64,000 bases of DNA from Blautia faecis. Its GTDB lineage: Bacteria; Bacillota; Clostridia; Lachnospirales; Lachnospiraceae. Location: NCBI RefSeq assembly GCF_020554845.1, contig NZ_JAJCIA010000003.1, forward strand, positions 111,090 through 175,089, read 5' to 3'. Position numbers and translations under genes: made by a program. Below the pieces are notes generated by a model. It was not told the DNA's origin. It did no database searches and saw only the letters and a list, made by a program, of their open reading frames with translations. Below are positions 52,410 to 61,051 of this stretch, one piece after another (positions within the stretch are counted from its first letter, which is position 1; every line of letters starts with the position of its first letter).

Positions 52410-52462
52410 TTGTATTCTAAGTGCATGAAACATATAATAATATGGTGCGTGTACACACCATA
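52410..52462 (+). promoter_or_regulatory. Divergent control region with operator palindrome
   Basis: A plus-strand promoter (-35 TTGTAT at 52410-52415, -10 TATAAT at 52433-52438, spacing 17) is followed by a palindrome with arms TATGGTG and CACCATA (52441-52462). The palindrome is a likely binding site for the neighbouring XRE regulator. Confidence 0.65.
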
Positions 52463-52488
52463 AAACATACAAGGAGAGTAAAAAAGTT

Positions 52489-52650
52489 ATGGAACATAAT
52501 GAGTTTAAGGATCAGCTATACGAAGTATTAGATGAAAATGATGTGGCTTTAGGGATTGAGGATATAGATACCTCTGATGCCGCAAATATTTTTACAATAA
52601 AAACAAGGGACGGAAGTGTTTTTGAAATAGAAACACGGAAGATTGAATAA
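52489..52650 (+). CDS. Small acidic protein of unknown function
   Basis: A 53-residue acidic protein (MEHNEFKDQLYEVLDENDVA ... KTRDGSVFEIETRKIE). CAAGGAGAG lies upstream of the ATG, and the promoter/operator region precedes it. Not recognised; it probably belongs to the element's accessory genes. Confidence 0.65.
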   Translation: MEHNEFKDQLYEVLDENDVALGIEDIDTSDAANIFTIKTRDGSVFEIETRKIE

Positions 52651-52688
52651 GAGGCAGCACGATGCCTCGAAACAGGAGGTTTGCAACT

Positions 52689-53057
52689 GTGGAGAAAAGT
52701 TACATTACAGACATAGAACGGGAACGGTGCAAAAAGGTTGCCGCAGCCTATGCAGAACTGTATGAGCTGGAAAGCATTTTGGTATTGGATGTAGGACGGT
52801 ACGGTTTTGTGAAGCTGCAATATTACACACCGGAGTATGGATTTAATGATGTTATAACCTATACAGACAGTGAGAGTATGTTTGAGGACTTATGGCAGGA
52901 ATGGCTTGATACCCGGCTCTATCTCTTCGCAAAGGGAACGCCGATGCTGGAAATGGGATATGAGGAAATCTTCAAATGTCTGCCGGAGGAAAAACAGAAA
53001 GAGCTTTTAGAGCAAAAAGCAGTATTTGCAAAAATGGCAGAAATAGAACTGAAATAA
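52689..53057 (+). CDS. Hypothetical element protein
   Basis: A 122-residue soluble protein with no recognised domain; it contains KKVAAAYAELYELESILVLD and a C-terminal helical, charged end. A GTG start at 52689 is chosen because AGGAGG lies at 52674-52679 with 9-bp spacing; the in-frame ATG at 52662 lacks a site. The stop is immediately followed by the 87-bp direct repeat. Confidence 0.65.
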   Translation: MEKSYITDIERERCKKVAAAYAELYELESILVLDVGRYGFVKLQYYTPEYGFNDVITYTDSESMFEDLWQEWLDTRLYLFAKGTPMLEMGYEEIFKCLPEEKQKELLEQKAVFAKMAEIELK

Positions 53058-53058
53058 A

Positions 53059-53145
53059 ACAGCGTCAGGGTAGTTATGAATTGAAAGATTTGTAGCTGCC
53101 CTTTTTTTATTGCTTTTGGACACGATGTCCAGAAGCGGAAAGGAG
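53059..53145 (+). repeat. 87-bp direct repeat, copy A
   Basis: It differs at 4 of 87 positions from the copy at 55122-55208. It contains a hairpin terminator (GTAGCTGCCC with T run), the palindrome TGGACACGATGTCCA and a purine-rich ribosome binding site, so each copy could end one transcript and start translation of the next gene. Confidence 0.85.
53117..53131. repeat. ICE palindrome TGGACACGATGTCCA, copy 2
   Basis: Identical to the other three copies; 19 bp upstream of the start of the 218-residue protein gene. Confidence 0.8.
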
Positions 53146-53149
53146 CAAA

Positions 53150-53806
53150 ATGGAATCATTACGAGATGTAAAAAGAGTTATGGAACGGGAGATAGAGAAA
53201 GGGAGCTGCCCATTGCAGTTTGAGTGGCTGGAATTTGGAGAAAAACCGTTTCATTTTATTGAATCGGAAGAATGGCTGAATGAGGTGCTTTTCTATCTGC
53301 TTCGGTTGGGAGAATATAGCGGGTATACGGTGCATCTTGTGGGAAACAACGTGTATATGGATTTGGATATGATGTGCAGGAAAATCCAGTTTAAGCGTAC
53401 CCGTACTGGTGTTGAACGAAGCGAGATATACCGGAAAATCCAAAGATACAAAAATAAATTAAAGCCGGATTATGCAGGCAGGGTTTGTATGGAAACAGTA
53501 CAGTGCGTGTTCCGTCTGCCGGAGGAAGAAGCGGAGAAATGGAAAATACAATATGAGGGACAGGAAACCTACGCTTTTCCCATGTCGAATAAATATATCC
53601 TCGGTTTATTTACTCATTGTGAAGCTGCAAGGAAGTCTGTGGTGGAGTCTGGTGTGGAATATGAATATCTGGCAGAGGAGGAACAGAAGATACTCCGGCT
53701 TGAAAATGTGCGTGATGTGCTGTTTCAGGCATTGCTGCTGGATAATGTATCAATGGAAAACGGTATGTTTCGTGCAGATATGTGTACGGTCATGCTGTTG
53801 GGGTAG
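53150..53806 (+). CDS. Hypothetical protein in repeat-bounded segment
   Basis: A 218-residue soluble protein without recognised motifs. The first half contains FEWLEFGEKPFHFIESEEWL and the C-terminal half is helical and acidic (EYEYLAEEEQKILRLENVRD). AAAGGAGC precedes the ATG and is part of the direct repeat. Codon use is similar to that of the element genes, unlike the following AT-rich gene. Confidence 0.65.
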   Translation: MESLRDVKRVMEREIEKGSCPLQFEWLEFGEKPFHFIESEEWLNEVLFYLLRLGEYSGYTVHLVGNNVYMDLDMMCRKIQFKRTRTGVERSEIYRKIQRYKNKLKPDYAGRVCMETVQCVFRLPEEEAEKWKIQYEGQETYAFPMSNKYILGLFTHCEAARKSVVESGVEYEYLAEEEQKILRLENVRDVLFQALLLDNVSMENGMFRADMCTVMLLG

Positions 53807-53826
53807 AAAATAGCATAAATAGGATG

Positions 53827-53832
53827 TATAAT
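53827..53832 (+). promoter_or_regulatory. Possible -10 box for the HNH gene
   Basis: TATAAT about 65-85 bp before the coding start; no good -35 was found. It suggests the HNH gene can be expressed on its own. Confidence 0.4.
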
Positions 53833-53896
53833 AGAAATGAATTTGGAACAAAATTATACAAGAAAAATCATAATATGAAGAATACTATCCAGATAA

Positions 53897-55069
53897 ATGG
53901 AGAGGGAGTTAGTGACAGTGAGGATAAATTACGATACCAATATCGAAGATGAGGAAATATATTTATTTAATGAAAAAGATGATAAAACACCATACTATGA
54001 AAAGGGAACTTCATATAATTATTTTGATGAAGAGGAAAATTTGAGTTTTGAAGATGCAATTTTTTATTATGAGAATGATATGAGGTTTAACCCTTATAAA
54101 GATACATATTTAGGTCCTAAGAAACAGGCTCAGCGAAAAGAAATATTGGATTATTATTTGCAACCTTATTCTGAAGATAGAATTGTTAATTTGGAAGAAT
54201 TGGTAGTGTTTTTGGATTACTCACAGGGAATTAGGGAGTTTGACCTGTGGGAAGAGGGAAATATTTTGCATCTTAGGGGATCAGGAAAGTATAAAGAAAG
54301 ATTTGATATTTCAAAATTAAATGAGATAGACTATAAACTTTTTTATCTTGATAGGGATGAAAAAAGGGTGCATCTTTTTTGGGCAGAAAAAAATAATGAA
54401 TTTAAATATGGTTATACAATGATTCAGCATGATGAGCCTTACCAAATTGAGGAAGATGATGAGAATGGAGATAGGTGGTATGTATGGATATTTCCGCTTT
54501 TACCAGTACTGAAATATCAAATGGATAAAAAGTATTGGATTCCTTATGGTAGAGATTATAAAGAATTGCAGAAAATTAAACAGAATGAAGAAAAATTACA
54601 AAATGCAATAGCGGATCAAGAGATGCTACATGAAATAAATTATCTTAATATTGATAAAACAAATTATGAATATTTGGGAAAGGCTAGAAAGAGGCAGAAA
54701 CCAAAACTGGTAAATGGTGTATTAGTTTATAACAGAGATAGACAAATTGCATTAAATGCCTTATTACATGCAGGTTTTCTGTGCGAAATCAATAAGGAAC
54801 ATCCGTCATTTATAAGAAAAAATTCGGAAAAGAAATATATGGAATGTCATCATTTGGTTCCGCTCTCATATTCTTATAAATTTCCAGATATTTCATTAGA
54901 TGTGGAGGAGAATATTGTATGTTTGTGTAGTAACTGTCATAATCAGCTTCATTATGGAAAAGGTGCAGATGTATTGTTAAAAAAATTATATCTTGAAAGG
55001 CATTCTTATTTGGAAAAGGTTGGGATTCATATTACGTTAAATGAATTGCTTGAAATGTATGAGGTTTAA
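53897..55069 (+). CDS. HNH-endonuclease domain protein, AT-rich cargo
   Basis: A 390-residue protein. The first ~290 residues are acidic, rich in Tyr and Asp, and match no domain I know. The C-terminal HNH nuclease domain has MECHHLVPLSYSYKF, then ENIVCLCSNCHNQLHYGKG, with the His pair, a CxxC and the terminal His of the motif. The gene is markedly more AT-rich than its neighbours, suggesting separate origin. The ATG at 53897 has no ribosome binding site; GTG codons at 53912 or 53918 after GGAGAGGGAG are good alternatives. It could be a defence or restriction-type nuclease; no methylase or partner is present, so function is open. Confidence 0.75.
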   Translation: MERELVTVRINYDTNIEDEEIYLFNEKDDKTPYYEKGTSYNYFDEEENLSFEDAIFYYENDMRFNPYKDTYLGPKKQAQRKEILDYYLQPYSEDRIVNLEELVVFLDYSQGIREFDLWEEGNILHLRGSGKYKERFDISKLNEIDYKLFYLDRDEKRVHLFWAEKNNEFKYGYTMIQHDEPYQIEEDDENGDRWYVWIFPLLPVLKYQMDKKYWIPYGRDYKELQKIKQNEEKLQNAIADQEMLHEINYLNIDKTNYEYLGKARKRQKPKLVNGVLVYNRDRQIALNALLHAGFLCEINKEHPSFIRKNSEKKYMECHHLVPLSYSYKFPDISLDVEENIVCLCSNCHNQLHYGKGADVLLKKLYLERHSYLEKVGIHITLNELLEMYEV

Positions 55070-55121
55070 TTTGAAAAATATAGATTGTAGCAGGCATAAA
55101 ATTGAGTAATAAAATACATAT

Positions 55122-55208
55122 ACAGCGTCAGGGCAGTTATGAGTCGAAAGATTTGTAGCTGCCCTTTTTTTATTGCTTTTGGACACGATGTCCAGAAGCG
55201 GAACGGAG
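55122..55208 (+). repeat. 87-bp direct repeat, copy B
   Basis: Second copy, with 4 differences from 53059-53145, 53 bp after the HNH gene stop. Together the copies bound a 2,063-bp unit (53059-55121). Confidence 0.85.
55180..55194. repeat. ICE palindrome TGGACACGATGTCCA, copy 3
   Basis: Within direct repeat B, 94 bp upstream of the PcfB start. Confidence 0.8.
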
Positions 55209-55287
55209 AGAACATGAAATATTTACTACATCGGCTGCTTGTTCCGCCCTGAAGGAACAGCAGTAAAAAGGAAAGAAGGAGGTACAG

Positions 55288-55764
55288 ATGCAGGAAGAAG
55301 TAACGCAGAAAACAATCGCTCTTGTGATTAAGGCTGCAAAGCTGGATGCCAATATTCTAAAGTCTGCTATGAGAATGTATCTAAATCATCGCAGAAAACA
55401 GGCACAGAAAACGCATGGTAAAGTGTCGGTTAAGGAATTGGTGGGCGAGGGTGCAGGTGCTTCATCCATTGAAATCACAGATGGCAATATCAAATCCTTT
55501 GAGCGGGTAGCTCGTAAATACAATGTTGATTTTGCTGTGAAAAAGGATAAGACCACCGAGCCACCGAAGTACCTGGTATTTTTCAAGGGCAGGGATGCCG
55601 ATGCTGTGGCACAGGCATTTAAGGAATTTGTTTATGGAAATGAGAAAAAGAACAGTAGGACTTCTGTAAGGCAGAAATTAAAGCATTTCCGGGATGTGGT
55701 ATCAAAGGATCAGAACAAAGAACGGAGCCGGGAAAAGAATAAGGACAGGGGGCAGAGCCTATGA
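55288..55764 (+). CDS. pcfB: PcfB-family conjugation protein (DUF3801)
   Basis: A 158-residue protein matching PcfB, which in pCF10-type systems accompanies the coupling protein PcfC. It has KLDANILKSAMRMYLNHRRK near the N-terminus and YLVFFKGRDADAVAQAFKEF, with a basic tail. AGAAGGAGG precedes the ATG. The stop overlaps the coupling-protein start (ATGA). Confidence 0.87.
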   Translation: MQEEVTQKTIALVIKAAKLDANILKSAMRMYLNHRRKQAQKTHGKVSVKELVGEGAGASSIEITDGNIKSFERVARKYNVDFAVKKDKTTEPPKYLVFFKGRDADAVAQAFKEFVYGNEKKNSRTSVRQKLKHFRDVVSKDQNKERSREKNKDRGQSL

Positions 55765-56556
55765 GTAATATCATAGCAGGCATTACCAAAGATTTAAAAG
55801 CTGTCCCCAAAAAGCTGAAGGAAAAAGCAAAAAGTGCAGATGTTAAAAAGCTGATACTGCTGAATCTTCCCTATGTGCTTGCCGGGTACTTCTGTAATAA
55901 GGCAGCATTTTTATGGAGAGTGGCAGAGGGCAGTAATGCGTCTGACAAGATGATGGTAGTAATGAGCCAAATGGACAGGATGTTTTCCAATCCGTTCCCC
56001 AGTTTTTTTCTGAGTGATTTGCTGATTGGAATCGCCGGAGGCGTTGCCTTAAAATTCATTGTTTATTATAAGGCGAAGAATGCCAAGAAATTCCGGCAGG
56101 GTGTGGAATACGGTTCTGCACGGTGGGGGAATGCCAAAGATATAGAGCCATATATGGATTCTGTATTTGAAAATAATATTCTTCTGACCGCTACGGAGCG
56201 TCTGATGATGTCCGGCAGACCGAAAGAACCGAAGTATGCAAGAAATAAAAATATTCTTGTGATTGGCGGTTCCGGCTCCGGTAAAACAAGATTTTTCGTG
56301 AAGCCGAACCTGATGCAGATGCACTCGTCCTATTGCGTCACTGACCCGAAAGGCACAATCTTAGTGGAATGTGGGAAGATGCTGAAGCGGGGCAAGTATA
56401 AGATTAAAGTCCTCAACACCATAAACTTTGCAAAATCCATGCATTATAATCCATTTGCTTATCTGCGGAGCGAAAAGGACATTTTGAAACTCGTCAACAC
56501 AATCATAGTCAACACAAAAGGAGAGGGGCAGCAATCCGGTGAGGACTTTTGGGTCA
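55761..56556 (+). CDS. pcfC: Type IV coupling protein PcfC/TraG/VirD4, exon 1
   Basis: The first 265 codons of the conjugation coupling ATPase. Two membrane segments lie near residues 32-50 and 76-100, followed by FRQGVEYGSARWGNAKDIEP and Walker A VIGGSGSGKTRFF. It stops at GEDFWV, where a group II intron (56557-59299) interrupts the codon. Joining to exon 2 at 59300 gives V-K-A-E-K-L, restoring a frame of 618 codons including the stop. In unspliced DNA the frame runs into a stop at 56633. Confidence 0.93.
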
Positions 56557-59299
56557 GTGCGACTCGTTCGCAGACGGTAAAAAGTCTGCGCACGAGCAAC
56601 GGTTTTCCGTTGTTCGGAGAACTGGTAGTTTGATAGGTGGAATGACGGGGTAACGCCCTGAAACGCCTACCCTTGATGGGCGTGCATTAGCTGTAATGGC
56701 TGGTGTACGAAGCCCCATGACAAAGGCTGAGAGTAACCGTAACCACTGCCTAAAGTGGTCGAAAGCGGTCTGGAGGCAGACTGTGTTACCTATAAGCCGA
56801 GAGTCTATAAGATACCTATGGTTAGAATGTTCGCTTTGGCGGGCGGACTGACGAACCTGCGAATGTACAGGTCTAAAAGAAGACCACGCAGAAATGTGTG
56901 GGTGCGTTAATGCGCAGTCGGTGTGGTTTAGTAGAAATTGATCCTACGAACGACCATGCTGTGTTACAGGCACAGGCAAGCCGACAGGTCTATAGCAGGA
57001 ACCTATGGGTATGTATGAACAGATAGAACTATCGGAACGAGGAAAGGCAGCAGATTCCGTAAGGAATAGTCTGACGAAAAACAATAAGCAGACGAACTGC
57101 TGCTGAAAAGTAGTGGTCGAACCTATGATGTGCTTGCGTTATGTGAGCTACGGAGGAATGGCCACAAGTCGGTTGAGATAAGCAGGCATTATTCAATCCA
57201 ACATAAGGATTCGAGTAAGACCAAAAGGGTCACTTTCGCAAAAAGGAGGTGATGCCTTATGCCAAAGAAAAACAAAACTCTATGTGTAGATGACTTACGT
57301 CATGCCGAGTATTACGGTATGCAGCCAGTTTTTGATGAACTCTATCATCGAAGTTTGGAGGGAGAAAATTTTACCGACCTTATGGATTTAATTCTGAGCC
57401 GGGACAACATTCTTCTGGCATATCGGAACATCAAAGCAAACGGAGGAAGCTACACAGCAGGAACAGACAACAAAAACATCAGTGACATCGGGTGTTTACC
57501 GCCCGAAACAGTTGCAGAGAAAGTGAGGTTTATTGTCACAGGAAGTCAGCACGGATACCGCCCAAAGCCGGTAAGACGCAAAGACATTCCGAAACCAAAC
57601 GGAAAAACCAGACCGTTAGGTATTCCCTGTATCTGGGACAGGCTGGTACAGCAATGTATCAAACAGGTCATAGAGCCAATCTGCGAAGCGAAATTCAGCG
57701 ACAACAGTTACGGCTTTCGCCCGAACCGTTCCGTGGAACACGCCGTGCAGAAAACTTACACCATGCTTCAACGCATGAACCTGCATTATGTGATTGAGTT
57801 TGATATAAAAGGATTTTTCGACAACGTAAATCACAGCAAGCTAATGCGGCAAATATGGGCAATGGGAATACACGACAAACAGTTGATTTTTATTATCAAG
57901 CGGATTCTGAAAGCACCGATTAGAATGCCAGACGGCACTACACTCATTCCAGACAAAGGCACTCCGCAAGGCGGTATCATTTCACCGTTGCTTGCCAATA
58001 TCGTGCTGAATGAACTGGACAAATGGGTTGAGAGCCAATGGCAGAACCACCCTCTTGTAAAGGAATACGGGTATGAGAGGAAAATCAGAAACTCGATTAC
58101 TTTTGACCGGAGCAAGGCATTCCTCAAAATGAGGAAAACAGGGTTGAAAGAAATGTATATCGTGAGATATGCAGATGATTTCAGAATTTTCTGCCGGAAT
58201 AAAGAGGACGCTTTGAGAACGAAAGAGGCTGTAACGGCATGGATAACCGAGAGGCTGAGGTTGGAGGTATCGCCAGAGAAAACAAGGATAGTCAATGTTA
58301 GAAAACGCTATTCAGAGTTTCTTGGGTTTAAGATACGAGTCAGACCGAAAAGCAGGAAGTACATCGTGCAATCTCATATCTGTGACAAAAAGTTGGAACT
58401 GGAAAGGCAAAAACTGGTGGAACAGGCGAAACGAATTGCCCGACCTTCAGAGGGAAAAAGACCTTTGGACGAAATACGGCTGTACAATTCAATGGTTCTG
58501 GGAATACAGAATTATTTTCAACTTGCCACCTGCATCAGCATTGATTGCAGGAAAATCCACAGACAGGTCATGACAGTTTTAACAAATCGGCTCAATACAG
58601 AAACCGGGTGCAGACTTGTTCGAGAGGGCGGCGCAATGACCGAGAGCGAAAAAGAACGGTTTGGAAAGTCGGCAATGATACGGTATGTATCTGGAATCGA
58701 CCAACCTATCTACCCTATCGCATACATCAAGAACAAGATACCGATGGCAAAGAAAGCGGCGGTTTGCAGTTACACGGTAGAGGGACGGGCATTGATACAC
58801 ACGAACCTAAGTATGAACTCATCTGTTCTATCAGGTTTGAGGAATCAACCGTCTATGGGGCGAAGCACAGAACTTACTGACAGCAGGATTTCACTATTCT
58901 CGGCTCAACGTGGAAAATGTGCGCTAAGTGGGGAACTCTTTGAAAATGCGGCTGACATAGTATGCTGGCTGAAAACACCGGCAGAATTGGGCGGCAAGGA
59001 ACGCTATCGAAATATGATTTTGTTCCATAATAGATTTCTTCCACTCCTGCAAGAGTGTCCTAAGAATGAGCTAAAAGAGATAGCCGACACGCTCAAGGCA
59101 ACAAAGGAACTGATGTTAAAAGTGAACAGTCTGCGCCAGCAGGCTGGTTTGTCCGCAATAGAAAACTAACATTTCATTTGGTGATTGATTAAATGCTTGT
59201 GAAAACAACCGATGGAACGCCGGATGCGGTGAAAGTCGCACGTCCGGTGTGGAGTGGGGGAAAATCCGGCGATAACTTCAAAGGATTACCTATCACTAT
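56557..59299 (+). mobile_element. Group II intron inserted in pcfC
   Basis: The 5' end is GTGCG and the 3' end is ...ACTAT. Near the 3' end, GATGCGGTGAAAGTCGCACG (about 59223-59242) is the conserved domain V hairpin, followed by a domain VI-like stem. Domains I-III lie in 56557-57258, and domain IV holds the maturase. A TGATCC stretch at 56939-56944 can pair with the 5' exon end GGGTCA and is a candidate EBS1. The exon junction restores the pcfC frame precisely, which supports the boundaries. Length 2,743 bp. Confidence 0.9.
57259..59169 (+). CDS. ltrA: Group II intron reverse transcriptase/maturase
   Basis: A 636-residue intron protein. The reverse transcriptase has RPLGIPCIWDRLVQQCIKQV, YGFRPNRSVEHAVQ, EFDIKGFFDNVNH, GTPQGGIISPLLANIVLNEL and the catalytic YADD (VRYADDFRIF). 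A maturase domain X follows. The C-terminal HNH-like endonuclease region starts RGKCALSGELFENAADIVC, but the usual His-His pair seems replaced (CWLKTP), although the downstream GGKERYRNMILFHNRFL is kept. It helps the RNA splice and move. AAAAGGAGGTG precedes the ATG. The ORF is intact. Confidence 0.95.
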   Translation: MPKKNKTLCVDDLRHAEYYGMQPVFDELYHRSLEGENFTDLMDLILSRDNILLAYRNIKANGGSYTAGTDNKNISDIGCLPPETVAEKVRFIVTGSQHGYRPKPVRRKDIPKPNGKTRPLGIPCIWDRLVQQCIKQVIEPICEAKFSDNSYGFRPNRSVEHAVQKTYTMLQRMNLHYVIEFDIKGFFDNVNHSKLMRQIWAMGIHDKQLIFIIKRILKAPIRMPDGTTLIPDKGTPQGGIISPLLANIVLNELDKWVESQWQNHPLVKEYGYERKIRNSITFDRSKAFLKMRKTGLKEMYIVRYADDFRIFCRNKEDALRTKEAVTAWITERLRLEVSPEKTRIVNVRKRYSEFLGFKIRVRPKSRKYIVQSHICDKKLELERQKLVEQAKRIARPSEGKRPLDEIRLYNSMVLGIQNYFQLATCISIDCRKIHRQVMTVLTNRLNTETGCRLVREGGAMTESEKERFGKSAMIRYVSGIDQPIYPIAYIKNKIPMAKKAAVCSYTVEGRALIHTNLSMNSSVLSGLRNQPSMGRSTELTDSRISLFSAQRGKCALSGELFENAADIVCWLKTPAELGGKERYRNMILFHNRFLPLLQECPKNELKEIADTLKATKELMLKVNSLRQQAGLSAIEN

Positions 59300-60357
59300 A
59301 AGCAGAAAAACTCTATTATACAGCATTGATTGCATACATCTGGTACGAAGCACCGGAGGAAGAACAGAATTTCGCCATGCTGATTGATATGATTGATGCA
59401 AGTGAAGCAAGAGAGGACGATGAAAACTTCAAAAATGCTGTTGATCTGCTCTTTGAGGAGCTGGAGGAAAAAGACCCGAACCATTTTGCTGTAAGGCAGT
59501 ATAAGAAATATAAGCTTGCGGCAGGAAAAACAGCGAAGTCGATTCTGATTAGCTGCGGTGCAAGGTTAGCACCATTTGACATCAAAGAGCTGCGTGACCT
59601 GATGGAATATGATGAACTGGAACTTGACACGCTGGGCGAGGAAAAAACAGCGTTGTTCGTTATTATCTCTGATACAGATGCTACCTTTAATTTTGTGGTA
59701 TCTATCATGTATTCACAGCTCTTTAACCTGCTTTGCGACAAGGCAGATGATGTTTATAACGGAAGGCTCCCGGTTCATGTGCGTATGCTCCTTGATGAGT
59801 TTGCGAACATCGGGCAGATTCCACAGTTTGAGAAGCTGATTGCTACAATCCGTAGCCGGGAAATATCAGCTTCTATTATTTTGCAGTCAAAATCACAGCT
59901 CAAAGCGATTTACAGGGACAATGCCGATACCATAGAGGGCAACTGTGACACTACGCTGTTTCTCGGAGGAAAGGAAAAGACCACCTTAAAGGAATTAGCA
60001 GAGGTATTGGGGAAAGAAACCATTGACCTGTACAACACCTCGGATACGAGGGGAACGAGCCAGTCCTACGGTCTGAATTACCAAAAGACCGGAAAGGAAC
60101 TGATGAGCCAAGATGAGATTGCTGTCATGGATGGTGGGAAATGTATTATGCAGCTTAGAGGTGTCAGGCCATTTTTCTCGGACAAATTCGATATAACGAA
60201 GCACAAGCGGTACAAGGAGCTGTCCGACTATGACAAGAAAAATGCCTTTGATATGGAGCAGTATGTGAAGCATCTGCACCACATGAAGGTCACGGAAAAG
60301 ACAAAGGTGGACGAAGCCTTTGACTGCGGGGAACTTTCCCCGGATACAACTGAATAG
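59300..60357 (+). CDS. pcfC: Type IV coupling protein PcfC/TraG/VirD4, exon 2
   Basis: The remaining 352 residues of the coupling protein after intron removal. It begins with AEKLYYTALIAYIWYEAPEE and continues with Walker B VRMLLDEFANIGQ, IRSREISASIILQSKSQLK and the TLFLGGKEKTTLKELAEVLG block typical of TraG/VirD4. It brings the relaxase-DNA complex to the secretion channel. In unspliced form the first ATG is at 59326, which would give an inactive C-terminal fragment lacking Walker A. Confidence 0.92.
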
Positions 60358-60364
60358 GAACATT

Positions 60365-60379
60365 TGGACACGATGTCCA
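60365..60379. repeat. ICE palindrome TGGACACGATGTCCA, copy 4
   Basis: Identical to the other copies; 7 bp after the pcfC stop and 85 bp upstream of the Maff2 start. Confidence 0.8.
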
Positions 60380-60464
60380 GAAATACGGGAGTTTTGTAGG
60401 GAGAATACAATGCTCCTTATTTTTTGCACAAAATTATATCTTAGGAAAGAAAGAGGTAAACAAT

Positions 60465-60623
60465 ATGTCATTTTTTACAACAGCAGTAACCGGATTAAAA
60501 ACAGTCGTAACCGCAATCGGAGCAGGTGTGGCAGTATGGGGCGTAATCAACTTATTGGAAGGTTACGGAAATGATAATCCAGGTGCAAAATCACAGGGAA
60601 TCAAGCAGTTTATGGCTAATTAA
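60465..60623 (+). CDS. Maff2-family mobile element protein
   Basis: A 52-residue hydrophobic protein (MSFFTTAVTGLKTVVTAIGA, then a membrane segment and GNDNPGAKSQGIKQFMAN), matching Maff2 small proteins that regularly follow pcfC in conjugative elements and may be a VirB2/VirB3-like secretion component. AAAGAGGT precedes the ATG. Confidence 0.82.
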   Translation: MSFFTTAVTGLKTVVTAIGAGVAVWGVINLLEGYGNDNPGAKSQGIKQFMAN

Positions 60624-60686
60624 AGGGAACAAAAAGAAAGGAAAAGCACAATCCAGACGGTATCAGCGGCAGGCTACAAGAATAAA

Positions 60687-60715
60687 TTGTGATTTCACAA
60701 GATTGGTGCTATAAT
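60687..60715 (+). promoter_or_regulatory. Promoter with overlapping operator for the XRE gene
   Basis: The -35 TTGTGA (60687-60692) and -10 TATAAT (60710-60715) are 17 bp apart. The -35 is part of a palindrome TTGTGA-TT-TCACAA (60687-60700). A GC-rich hairpin CCGGGGC/GCCCCGG (about 60732-60749) lies in the leader. Confidence 0.65.
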
Positions 60716-60778
60716 AAGAGAAAAGTTCCTGCCGGGGCAGCCGCCCCGGTGGTATGGATAGAAAGGCAGGAAAGCAAT

Positions 60779-61051
60779 ATGCACATCAGCTATAAACCAC
60801 TCTGGCATACACTGTTAGAGCGTGATATGAGAAAAGAAGATTTAAGGCTTGCCGCCGGTATGACAACGAATATGATTGCCAACATGAGCAAAGAGGGAAA
60901 GCACATCAGCATGGACACATTAGCCCGTATCTGCGAAACGCTGAATTGTGAGATTACCGATGTGATTGAGTTAGTATCAGACGAGCCTGCTTCCACAGGA
61001 GGTAAGGAGCATGAGCGAATTGAAACCAAGAATAACGGAAAACGGAATTGA
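60779..61051 (+). CDS. XRE-family regulator (TnpV-associated)
   Basis: A 90-residue helix-turn-helix protein (MRKEDLRLAAGMTTNMIANM, then MDTLARICETLNCEITDVIE), similar in style to the XRE protein at 52182. The ATG at 60779 follows AAAGGCAGGA. It overlaps tnpV by 41 bp. The C-terminal tail is Lys/Asn-rich. Confidence 0.82.
   Translation: MHISYKPLWHTLLERDMRKEDLRLAAGMTTNMIANMSKEGKHISMDTLARICETLNCEITDVIELVSDEPASTGGKEHERIETKNNGKRN

Noticed and set aside
55214..55252. 12-codon reading frame after direct repeat B
   Set aside because: It has an upstream purine stretch but is too short to support as a gene; it may be a by-product of the repeated ribosome binding site.
55761..56633. pcfC looks like a truncated pseudogene with a premature stop
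   Set aside because: The frame continues exactly after removal of a group II intron with recognisable 5' end, domain V and maturase, so it is an interrupted gene expected to splice.
59326..60357. Independent gene starting at 59326
   Set aside because: It lacks a ribosome binding site and begins mid-domain; it is exon 2 of pcfC, whose coding sequence extends back to 59300.
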